A stretch of DNA of 64,000 nucleotides from Azolla caroliniana (Eukaryota; Polypodiophyta), in assembly GCA_043228905.1 (NCBI GenBank), contig JBHGNT010000005.1, forward strand, positions 16,740,001 to 16,804,000. Direction: 5' to 3'. Of the stretch, positions 1 through 9,948 are shown one piece after another. The notes beneath the pieces were generated by a model. It was given only the letters and a program-made list of their open reading frames with translations, ran no database searches and had not been told where the DNA came from. Position 1 is the stretch's first letter. Each line of letters opens with the position of its first letter. A program made the position numbers and the translations under genes.

Positions 1-2258
1 CAATTGTACGAAAGGAGTCTGACAGATGATGGTCTCCAAGGACTACTTGTTGAAGGATTCATGCGGGCCAGAATCCTTCCGACATGCTATTGAGACAAGT
101 ACTAACTTAATAACAACACTGAGGCCATATATTCAAGGTCATGTTAATTTGAAGATAGCCTCCTTATCGCCCAAAAAAGCACCAATAAGGAAATCTGCGG
201 TGCAGTCCAGGCCCTGAAACAAGAAGGTGATGAGAATGTCAGATTCTGATTCATCGAGTTCAATAGAGGATGAAGAGGCTCAAGCTACACCAAGAGCAGA
301 GCTGGCATCTGGTGTGTTCTCATCAGAACAAAATAAAATTAGAAGGGACTTAATACATAGAAAACTAGTGCAGAAGGGGCAAGTTTTTAACCTTCCGATA
401 ACCCATATTCATCGCCCCCCGGTGGATGACCATACAAGACGTTGCCCTTTGGAGATCAGGGAAACACATAAGTTGCACGTCCAAAATTTAAAGAAGAAGA
501 TGAAAATCAACCCTCATGCAACGGTCATGCCTTTTATTGTAATGGTGGATCCTCTTGAGTGCTCTAAGTTAGAGGATTTTGATATTAAGAAGCACGACCA
601 ATACAATGATTTTGTGATTGGAGGATCTCACTCGGCGGAGGCCAGACGACAATTAGTCCGCGAGCATCCCACAACGTTCTTCTTAAAATATGCGGAATGC
701 AAAATTTATGTGGGGTTAATAACTGAGGAGGCGAAGTTGTTAGCATGGGACCACAATAACGACAATGACTATTGGCAGACGATGTCCTCCATCGAACGCA
801 TTAGATTTTTTCACCACGAGTACCTCGACGGGAAAACCAAATATGGAGCGAAATTATATCCAGCTCTACGACGTCAATGTCTCCACGAAGTGGGAATTGT
901 GGTGGACGATGCGGTGAAGTCTGATGGAATCAGAAAGTATGAGCCGTAGTTTCAACTAGCATTTAGGGATGGAGGAGTCTAGGAACTCCAAGATCAAATA
1001 TTTACGATGTGGGAGAATAAGGAAGTAAAGGGTCAAAGACAGAAGAAGTTGAAAGTTGACCCTCAATTAGAATTGAAGAGCTCAGCTGCGAAGAAGATAG
1101 AGCTTACCATTGAGGAAGCGGCAGATGATATGAAGTAGTCTTTATGGAGGGCAATGCAAGGGATCAAAGATGAGCAACTTCTTATATCCGTGCTTTCAAG
1201 AGTTGTAGCGAAGGAGCTGAGCCTAGAGAAAATGGTTACGGAGTTCAACAAGTAAGGTCTCACTAAATTTTTTATGGTTTATCTTGTTTTAAGAAATGAA
1301 TTTTTAATGTTGGTTTATAAACTTTCAGCGACAAAGTCTATATGAAAATACAAGAAGTAATGATGAAGCAACTAGGTTGCTTATCGTGGGAACAAGTGAC
1401 TGAAGAATATCCGATAACGTCTTCGCACAAGGCGTTATCGGAATATTCATTGCATTTAAGGATTGGGTGAGTATAACTCTTTGTTTGATCAATTTCTGGT
1501 GGTCCATCCTGTGTATCACTATCACTTTGTTGATGTCTTATTTTTTTTAGAAACCATGTCGGAGTAAGAGGCCTGGTGAAATAAAGGATATACATGACTT
1601 TCCAACATCCTTTCTTGCGCATCTTGAAAGGGCTAGAAAAAAGAAGGATCGACGCTTGGTAAGGGCGTTTGAGGTGGAAGATGATGGTACCTTCAAGAAG
1701 TTTAGCCATAGAAAAGACATCACCAGAGATCTGTACTACAATGTTTATTGTGGGGATGTTGCTGACAAGATCCACAAGTTGCCAAAGAAAGTGTATACGT
1801 TAATGGTAGCTGATATTCCATACGGTTTTCATATGGCTGGTTCGATCTACGATGACGAACATTTTAGGTTCAAGCAGTTGGAAAAAATGGTAAAAGATTT
1901 CGCCGACTTGACCATCGCTTCCTTGTGGAGAATTGTAATATTTCATAGCATGGATTAGGGATATTCCATGGCTCAAGCGTTGAGATCTCGTTGCCATGGA
2001 ATTGAGAACCTTGCTTGGTAAGGATTTTATCGAAAGCATTGTATCTCAATAGGAATTATATATTATAATTTAAACTGCTTATAACTATTTTGTCAATGGT
2101 CAGGATTAAAACCAACGTAAATAGGGGACCGACTTTTCGGTTCATCAACGCAATGGAATATATATAACAGTTGGTTATTATGACGAGATCAAAAAGCAAA
2201 GAATCAAGCAGCATTCGAATGAGGTGCGATGCTCAAACCTGCTCGTATATCCAGCCGT
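1..2258 (+). pseudogene. ParB-like / amino-DNA-methyltransferase gene, 5' part (decayed, interrupted)
   Basis: The frame beginning near 227 encodes an acidic Ser/Asp-rich start and then a ParB/sulfiredoxin-like domain, with a GGSHSAEARR motif near 630-660 resembling the ParB GxHRxxA box. Exons read 227-1251, 1329-1466, 1565-2017 and 2104-2258, separated by GT-AG introns at 1252-1328, 1467-1564 and 2018-2103; the second acceptor is a choice made to keep the frame. Exon 3 carries ADIPYGF (about 1808-1828), a DPPY-like catalytic motif IV of N4/N6 amino-methyltransferases. Four in-frame stops, all TAG, lie at 947, 980, 1136 and 1956. An extra TA in a TATATA run near 2160 shifts the frame. Coding-like sequence upstream of 227 is frameshifted and may continue outside the window. 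The gene is probably dead. The rest of its catalytic domain is at 12327-12776. Confidence 0.75.
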
Positions 2259-2978
2259 TGTCGTAGTGTATTCCACACACTACGTGAAAACCATAAAATA
2301 ATATATCCGATTTTAGATACATATAAATAAATAAATAATATATCAAAATATTTATCACATGCATGAGGAAAGATTCGAACCCTATACCTCCACGTAGCCA
2401 AACCTCAACTTTACCATTATGCAACCTTATCTTTAGTGTTATACAAATAGATTTAATAACTATAAGTTCTTTACTTGCGCCTACCTTTATTAAAAGGTAA
2501 ATCATGCATTTTTAGAGTGCGTGAATATTTTATAGGAAAACGCGAGCAACTAAAAAGTGACTCATGCACATCTAGCATGCATGAGCACTATATTTAACAA
2601 ATAAAAGCAAGGATTAGAAAAGCATCACATGCACATTTAGTGTGCATGAACATATTAGAAAAAAGCATGTAGCTATGCTTAGTCTCTCCCATCACTATAT
2701 AAGGATGGGGAGCACATTGTAGTTTTGTTGATTTTTTTTCTATAATGATCAATCAATCTAAAATATTCGTGGCATTCACGAATTTGCTAAAATAATTCTC
2801 TCTTACTACCTAAATATTGACTAAATATACTAAACTCGTGGGATTCACAAGATTCTTATCTTATAACTCTTTATACCTATTCTTTACTAGCCTTATTTGT
2901 ATTTTTCTTCCTCCTAGTCCAAAACCTCGACGGTTCCCACCCGACTCACGCAACGATCCGGAGCCGAAAGGCACGACA
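2259..2978 (+). repeat. Element A 5' LTR
   Basis: The 720-bp repeat starts TGTCG and ends CGACA. A TATA-like CTATATAAGG lies near 2692-2703. It matches 8523-9241 with roughly 2% substitutions by eye, and matches both element B LTRs. An antisense tRNA-like module lies at 2367-2428. Confidence 0.88.
2367..2428 (-). other. Antisense tRNA-like module in element A 5' LTR
   Basis: Read on the minus strand, the segment has an A-box-like GCATAATGGTAAAG and a B box GGGTTCGAATC about 35 bases further on, in the spacing of a tRNA gene. Copies lie at 8631-8692 (-), 9742-9803 (+) and 12120-12182 (+), always antisense to their element. I do not call it a functional tRNA. Confidence 0.6.
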
Positions 2979-2982
2979 CAGT

Positions 2983-3000
2983 TGGTGAACCCGACGTGAA
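2983..3000 (+). other. Primer-binding site of element A
   Basis: The sequence TGGTGAACCCGACGTGAA begins four bases after the LTR. Near-identical PBSs occur in element B (11546-11563, minus), C (40927-40942) and D (39891-39908). It is not the usual initiator-Met PBS, and I cannot assign the tRNA. Confidence 0.65.
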
Positions 3001-3017
3001 AACCGGGTGACAAGGAG

Positions 3018-5060
3018 ATGGAAAATCAACCGGAGGCTAGCAACATGATGATGATGTTTGAGCGCATGCTACAAGAACAACGCGCGATATCGGAGATAGC
3101 GGCATCAGTGGAGCGGCTCGTGCAACCAAACAGGCAATTCAACGGGAAAGATGTGCCGCGGTATCTTCGGGACTACAAGGCGGAGATGTTACGGTGCGGA
3201 ATATCGGAAGGACTGCAAGTGACGTCCTTCAACCGGGTGGCGACCGACGGGCTTCAAGCAAGCATCCATGGGCTACAACAACAAAATCCGACATGGGAGG
3301 TGTTTGAAGAAGAGCTAAAGAGGACGTTCACTATCGAGGATTCCTCCAAGGCGACGCGAAGGGGATTCGAAGATTGGGTGGAGACGCCGGACAAGGGATT
3401 GAAGGTCGTTGATGTGTTTTCGACATTCGAAAGCCGGTTCGGGAGGTTGTCCGCGAGAGATCAAGCTATCCTCGTACCGGACAAGGTGATCATGTTCTTG
3501 CGAGCCGTGGACGTTCGGGACCGGAAAGATCTCGGAGTGCTCTTGGAGGACATGACCACGGAGAGTGGCCTCACCGAAACATGGGAAAGCGTGCGGGATA
3601 TCGTCGCGCGATACACGAAGCGGGGGCAATGGCTTGCCAACAAGGAAAAGAGGGTTTCGGAACCGATTCCGAAACCGAGAACCGGATTGGAAGACCATCA
3701 ACCGAGGGCTCAGGAGACTACAACCGAGAAGGGGATTGATGCATCTACGGTGGAGCAACTATTGAAGGAGATGGAGAATCTTAAGATCGCGATGGTGAAG
3801 AAGTCGGATGACTGCCCCACAAGCTCCAAGTATACGGACCGACGGTGCATATGGTGCGATAGCACCGAACACGATCGGAGGGATTGCGACGAGCATAAGG
3901 AGGCGCTACGGCGGGATCTCATCTACTACGAGGGAAACCGGATTCATTCGATGGACTCTCAGAAGCTACTCCGACCGAACTTCCAGAAAGGCGGCATGAA
4001 GAAGTTGCTCGAGGAGGAATTGGCGGCAAGAAGCAACTATGCGACAACCACGGGAATATGTGTCGGGGAGTCATCGAGAGCAAAGACGTCTTTTTGGCCG
4101 GAAGTTCTAGAAAACACCGAGAAAACCGACTCCAACGAGATCCGAAGCACCGCGGAAGGCGTCCGGGAAGCTACGGGATGGGAGTGCCCTGTCGACAAGA
4201 ATAGCGTATACGCCCTGTGTCAATTGCATAAGGTGTATGTGGACGAGAAACGACGACGCACGGAGGATGCGGGCGGGCCATCGAAGATACCGGAAAGCTG
4301 GAACTCCGGAGGTAAGGGAAAAGAAAAGGAAACTCTGGCATTCAAGCTTGCCTCGGACATAGAACAACAAACCGACTTGAAAAGAGTGTTCGAGGAAAGG
4401 ATCTTGGATAGCCGGGTAGATTTCTCGCTTCGGGAGCTACTCGGAATAGCAAAGAAGGAGTTCCACGATCCTCTCGTCGATCTTGTGAAGCGAAAAAGAC
4501 AAAGTACGGAGGAAAATGCTCCAAGGGTGAATGTGAACACCGTTTTAATGAACGACACCGAAGTGGAGGAAGAAATTCCGAACTCCCACTATACAAGGCC
4601 ACATTGGGCACGCGCGACTACGGAGACTCCGGTCCGAATCAGCAACATCAAAGAACCCGTGCTAGCATTGATTGATCACAGATCGGAGGTCAACTTGATG
4701 TCCAAGGAGTTCTACCGGAAGGGGAAGTGGCCTATTAACACCAACCATGGATGGAACATTTGGGTGGCCACCAAAGCAACGAAAGATCTATTTGCGGCTT
4801 GTCCGGATGTGACGGTGAAGATCGGGGATGTCGAGATCGACCAAAATTTCTTCTTGCAAGATGAGGTTTCACATTCCTTCATCCTCGGCCAACCCTTTAT
4901 CACAGCATCACAGATGGAGACGAAGGTGCTCGATAGCGGTGCGGCTTTTGCGCGAATTCAGAGCCAAAATGGTGGGAAATCCGTCCAATTCCTAACGGTG
5001 CCGGAAAATCACGAAAGGAACAAGAGGGAACTCTTGTCCCAAGTGAGAATGGATTTTTAA
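3018..5060 (+). CDS. gag: Element A Gag with zinc knuckle and aspartic-protease domain
   Basis: An open frame of 680 residues begins at the first ATG after the PBS. The N-terminal half is capsid-like and is shared with the Gag proteins of B, C and D. A CCHC zinc knuckle of form CX2CX4HX4C sits around residues 276-289. A retropepsin-like domain follows near residue 553, where the usual D-S/T-G triad reads D-H-R; the homologous copy in D reads D-H-G and C reads E-H-S. Downstream blocks (KGKWPINT, GDVEIDQ, ILGQPFI) are conserved among the copies. The frame closes with TAA at 5058, and pol continues in the -1 frame. The unusual active site means protease activity is uncertain in this copy. Confidence 0.85.
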   Translation: MENQPEASNMMMMFERMLQEQRAISEIAASVERLVQPNRQFNGKDVPRYLRDYKAEMLRCGISEGLQVTSFNRVATDGLQASIHGLQQQNPTWEVFEEELKRTFTIEDSSKATRRGFEDWVETPDKGLKVVDVFSTFESRFGRLSARDQAILVPDKVIMFLRAVDVRDRKDLGVLLEDMTTESGLTETWESVRDIVARYTKRGQWLANKEKRVSEPIPKPRTGLEDHQPRAQETTTEKGIDASTVEQLLKEMENLKIAMVKKSDDCPTSSKYTDRRCIWCDSTEHDRRDCDEHKEALRRDLIYYEGNRIHSMDSQKLLRPNFQKGGMKKLLEEELAARSNYATTTGICVGESSRAKTSFWPEVLENTEKTDSNEIRSTAEGVREATGWECPVDKNSVYALCQLHKVYVDEKRRRTEDAGGPSKIPESWNSGGKGKEKETLAFKLASDIEQQTDLKRVFEERILDSRVDFSLRELLGIAKKEFHDPLVDLVKRKRQSTEENAPRVNVNTVLMNDTEVEEEIPNSHYTRPHWARATTETPVRISNIKEPVLALIDHRSEVNLMSKEFYRKGKWPINTNHGWNIWVATKATKDLFAACPDVTVKIGDVEIDQNFFLQDEVSHSFILGQPFITASQMETKVLDSGAAFARIQSQNGGKSVQFLTVPENHERNKRELLSQVRMDF

Positions 5061-8000
5061 AGCGGACTGTTGCGGAGTGGGGAAGTGATAGTCCGAGAAG
5101 TCCTGATACCCCACACAGGAAGAAAACTCTCGGAGCAAAACATGTACGAATCGGTCCGGATGGGGCATCTACGTACACGACCGTAACCAGACAAGTGGAG
5201 GATAAGTTGCGGTCGGCATCAATAATAAAAGAAGATGAAGAAATCATGGGGATAGTCGAAGAAGTGTTCTATGGGAGCACGCTACAACGACTTGAAGAGC
5301 TTGCGGAAGATAAAAGCCAAGGGAACCGGGTAGTCCCGGTGGAATCAGTCGAGATGTACGAGATCATTGCGAAAATGGAGCCAGATACGCTCTGCAAAGA
5401 AGAAGCAATGGTAAGTACGAAATACAAGACCATGGAGAAGTAGGTGAAACTGACCGCGGGACCACTACCCGCCGATAGCGAACAAAAGAGGAAAGAAGTC
5501 TCGGGAGATCCGACACTTCGGAAGTCCGTGGATATCGGACATGCCTTCACGGATGAGACCCGGAAGAAACTTCGGATCGGTGGAGGTGGGTTCCTATTAC
5601 AAAAAGAAGAAGAACGGTTCCGCGAGATGTTGGAGCAACACGGTAAAGCGTTTGCATTTACATCAAGGGAGATAGGGTGCGTCGATCCGAGAATAGTGGA
5701 GCCGATGGTGATCTTCACGATTGACCATGTACCGTGGAACCTGAAGCCGATTCCGGTGCCACGAGCGCATATTCCGAAAGTCATTGACTTGCTCAAGGAG
5801 AAGGTGGCGATGGGGATTCTAGAGCCATCAACTGCTCCGTACTCAAATCGATGGTTTACGGTTCTAAAGAAGAATGGGTCACTCCGATTTATCCAAGACT
5901 TGCAACTGGTGAATAAGGTCACGATCCGGAACTCAGGAGTCGGTCCGATAGTGGACGAATTTGCGGAAGCTTTTGCCGGTCGTGCGATATACTCCATCGG
6001 AGACCTATACTCGGGGTATGACCAATTCCAACTAGCCGTGGAGAGCCGAGACATCACAACCATGCGAACACCAATAGGATTAGTCCGAATGTGCACACTA
6101 CCACAAGGAGCGACAAACTCGGTTGCTCATATGATGAACGCGATGAACAAGGTGCTTCGAGACTGCATTCCGGAGATAACGATGGCGTTCCTCGATGACA
6201 TTCCGATGAAAGGATGCACGGTAGAAGAAAAAGATGAGACTATGGATGATCGGGGATGCCGAAAGTTCGTGGTCGACCATATTCATGATTGCGAGAAAGT
6301 GTTGCGAAAGCTAGAAGATGTGCACCTAACACTTTCCGGGGAGAAATCGGCATTCGGGCAAGAAGAAATATTGGTGGTCGGACATCTATGTGGGCCCTAC
6401 GGCCGAAGACCGTCACCAACAAAGATCGATGCGATTCAAGCTATGGAGGAAATATGCGAGTCAACATCCGAAGTCCGAAGGTTTCTCGGTGCATGTGCAT
6501 TCTATCACATATGGATTCCGCACTATGCACATATAGCGGATCCGCTCTACCACTTGTTGCGGAAAGGTAAGAAATTCGAATGGAAACCGGAACACACCAA
6601 AGCCATCAAGAAATTGAAGAAGACACTTCGGAGGGCGGAAGCACTTAAGAAGCCGAGCTACGACCGACCGATCATAGTAACGGTTGATACAAGTCCAACC
6701 GGTATCGGGTGGGTCATCAATCAAGCCGACTTGGATGGTTCGCGGTATCCGATCCGATTCAGAGCAAAGGTTCTCAACGAAAGGCAACGTGGATATGCAC
6801 AAGTCAAAAGAGAACTGTGGGGAGTCGTGTCGGCAATAAAATCGGATCGGGATTATTTGATCGGAGCCGAAGTGGTGATCGAGACGGATTGTCTTCCGAT
6901 ACTCGGGATGATGCGGTGTTGTACGATACCGGATGTAGCTATGCTAAGGTGGGTTGCATATGTCAAGTCGCTTAATCCGGAGGTTCGACACATCTCGGGG
7001 AAGGACAACGCGGTAGCGGATATGTTATCAAGGGCTCGGTTCGGAGACGACATAACCGAATCGGATAATGAAGAAGTTTCCGAAGACTACTTCGCTTCGG
7101 AGCACATATGCCGAGTGAACGTAATCTGAGAATTTCGGGAAGAAGAATACGAGGGAGAAAGTTTGATGATCGGAAAGATGTTACAAGAGGCCGAGGACTC
7201 AACAAACGATAAAGGAAGAAGAGCCGAGATCCGAAGGAACAAGAGGCAAGTCCAAAAGTTTCACGAATCCGATTGGGCTGGACACTGAGGAACATGGGCA
7301 ACATTTGTGAAGATCAAGCAAAAATATTGGTGGAAGAAAATTTATAAAGATGTCGCGGAGTTCACGAAAAGCTGCGAGAAATGTCAAGTCTACTCCGGGG
7401 TTCGACATCGAGATGAGTTACATCCGACATTCTCACCGACAATCAACTTCAAGTGGATGGTTGACATAGTGGCCATGCCGACCGGGATCGGACAAAAGAA
7501 ATACTTGGTATTAGCTCGGGAAGATCTCACGAATCAAGTAGAAGGTCGAGCGCTTCAGAGGAAAACGTGTTCCGCGGTATGGCAATTTCTTTTGGAGGAA
7601 GTATTTTGCAGGTACGGGTGCGTAGGACAAGTGATTGCGGACCGGGGAGAACTCGACTCGAACAAAGCTAGGGGATTCTTCACCAAACACGGAGTTCGGT
7701 TATCGCTGACAACGGCATACAATCCAGAGGCCAACGGGAAAATCGAACGAGGACATAGTCCGATTGTGAAAGCACTTGCGAAGGCATGCGATGGAAAGGT
7801 GAAGGACTGGCCGCAGATGCTTCCGTATGCACTATGGGCGGATCAGACGACGCATAGCTCCGTAACCGGTTACATGCCGGTAGAACTCATGACCGGACAA
7901 GCACCGGTAATGCCGACGGAAACCGCGATCGCAACATGGACAGTGCTACCGTGGAAGGAAGAGATGAGCCGGGAAGAACTACTAGCGGTCCGGATATGAC

Positions 8001-8419
8001 AACTAGAGGGAAGACTGGCAGACATAGCGGAAGCAATACGCCGACAACAAGAAGCACGGTTCCGGAACAAAAGCCGGTTCGACACAAAGCACCGACTACG
8101 ACCAAGGAGGATTGAAGAAGGAGATTGGGTGGTCGTCTATGACAGTAGTTTGGACCATCAACATACAACGATGCGGAAATTCGCGAAAAGGTGGTTCGGG
8201 CCATACGAGGTTCGGAAATTCTTCGACAACGGAACGTACCGACTGTCCGAGTTGGATGGAACAATACTACGAGTGCCTATAGTCGGGAAGCGGGTGAAGA
8301 TTTTCAAGAAGCGGACCGACGACAAACCCTATGTGATCCAAGCCAAGGCCGACAACGAGGAGGAATCGGACGAAGACCACGGTATGCGGGAAGCGAAGAA
8401 AGTGAATTACAACCCATAG
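5042..8419 (+). pseudogene. pol: Element A Pol: reverse transcriptase, RNase H, integrase (one frame, four stops)
   Basis: One reading frame, -1 relative to gag and overlapping its end, runs from about 5042 to 8419. It is broken only by TAG at 5441 and TGA at 7127, 7286 and 7997. The reverse transcriptase has the conserved PYSNRWF region, LPQGATNS at about 6099-6122 and the catalytic FLDD at 6188-6199, in place of plant-typical MPFGLTNAP and [12 protein letters not shown]. RNase H has TVDTSPTGIGW near 6680-6715. The integrase zinc finger spans about 7250-7390 with HHCC spacing; one residue is replaced by the stop at 7286. The DDE core includes VDIVAMP, ADRGEL and an NGKIERGH glutamate. The 7997 stop has an identical counterpart in element C and is followed by CAACTA. 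The other stops look like decay. Confidence 0.8.
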
Positions 8420-8522
8420 TCGACATTAGGGGAGAATCGGAGGAAGCTTTGGGTGAAGACGGATATGAGGAATCGAGAACTTCGGCACATACTGGAGGAT
8501 GTGCGGGTTCGGAGGGGGCGAG

Positions 8523-9241
8523 TGTCTTAGTGTATTCCACACACTACGTGAAAACCATAAAATAATATATCCGATTTTAGATACATATAAATAAATAAAT
8601 AATATATCAAAATATTTATCACATGCATAAGGCAAGATTCGAACCCTATACCTCCACATAACCAAACCTCAACTTTACCATTATGCTACCTTATCTTTAG
8701 TGTTATACAAATAGATTTAATAATTATAAGTTCTTTATTTGTGCCTACCTTTATTAAAAGGTAAATCATGCATTTTTAGAGTGCGTGAATATTTTATAGG
8801 AAAACGCGAGCAACTAAAAAGTGACTCATGCACATCTAGCGTGCATGAGCACTATATTTAACAAATAAAAGCAAGGATTAGAAAAGCATCACATGCACAT
8901 TTAGTGTGCATGAACATATTAGAAAAAAGCATGTAGCTATGCTTAGTCTCTCCCATCACTATATAAGGATGGGGAGCACATTGTAGTTTTGTTGATTTTT
9001 TTTCTATAATGATCAATCAATCTAAAATATTCGTGGGATTCACGAATTTGCTAAAATAATTCTCTCTTACTACCAAAATAGTGACTAAATATACTAAACT
9101 CGTGGGATTCACAAGATTCTTATCTTATAACTCTTTATACCTATTCTTTACTAGCCTTATTTGTATTTTTCTTCCTCCTAGTCCAAAACCCCGGTGGTTC
9201 CCACCCGACTCACGCAAACGATCCGGAGCCGAAAGGCACGA
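8523..9241 (+). repeat. Element A 3' LTR
   Basis: It starts TGTCTTAG after a purine-rich PPT (GGAGGGGGCGAG, 8511-8522) and lacks the last two bases of the LTR. Its final 90 bp match the element B version (CCCCGGTGG, GCAAACG) rather than A's own 5' LTR (CCTCGACGG, GCAACG), so the copy is a mosaic. An antisense tRNA-like module is at 8631-8692. The 8420-8522 stretch before it is the 3' untranslated part of A. Confidence 0.85.
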
Positions 9242-9948
9242 GGGTTTTGGACTAGGAGGAGGAAGAATTTGAGGCTAATCTTGTGAATCCCACAAGTATT
9301 ACATTAATCAATATTTATGTAAGAATATGAATTTAGATTGAAAGAGATAGATTATCTTAAACTTCGTGAATCCCACGAGTATATTTTATTGATTGTTGGT
9401 GTTTTAGGAAATATATCCAATTTCCCAAATATTTTTCACACACCTATTACATTGTGCTCCCCATCCTTATGTAGTGATGGGAGAGACTAAGCATAGCTAC
9501 ATGCTTTTTTTCTAATATGTTCATGCACACTAAATGTGCATGTGATGCTTTTCTAATCCTTGCTTTTATTTGCTAAATATAGTGCTCATGCACGCTAGAT
9601 GTGCATGAGTCACTTTTTAGTCGCTTGCGTTTTTCTATAAAATATTCACGCACTCTAAAAATACATGATTTACCTTTTAATAAAGGTAGGCGCAAATAAA
9701 GCACTTATAGTTATTAAATCTATTTATAGAACACTAAAGATAAGGTAGCATAATGGTAAAGTTGAGGTTTGGCTACGTGGAGGTACAAGGTTCAAATCTT
9801 GCCCTATGCACGTGATAAATATCTTGATATTTTTATTTTATTTATTGGTGATAAATATCTTGATATTCTTATTTTATTTATTTATATGTAATTAAATTGG
9901 TTATATTATTTTTACTTTTTCACGTAGTGTACGAAATACACTACGACA
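9242..9948 (-). repeat. Element B 3' LTR, truncated by about 54 bp at the junction with A
   Basis: This is the reverse complement of the A/B LTR. It begins at the CCAAAACCC point rather than at the true LTR end and finishes at the LTR start (ACGACA, 9948). With 8523-9190 it makes a near-perfect inverted repeat of more than 650 bp around a loop of about 50 bp. The tRNA-like module is at 9742-9803 on the plus strand. Confidence 0.85.

Noticed and set aside
5061-5189. Readthrough of the gag stop in the same frame in A, C and D
   Set aside because: The zero frame shows some similarity, but it closes again without joining pol in A and C; the -1 frame is open into pol in all three.
5269-6096. Long minus-strand open frame of 275 residues
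   Set aside because: Antisense shadow of the element A reverse-transcriptase frame; composition mirrors the coding strand.
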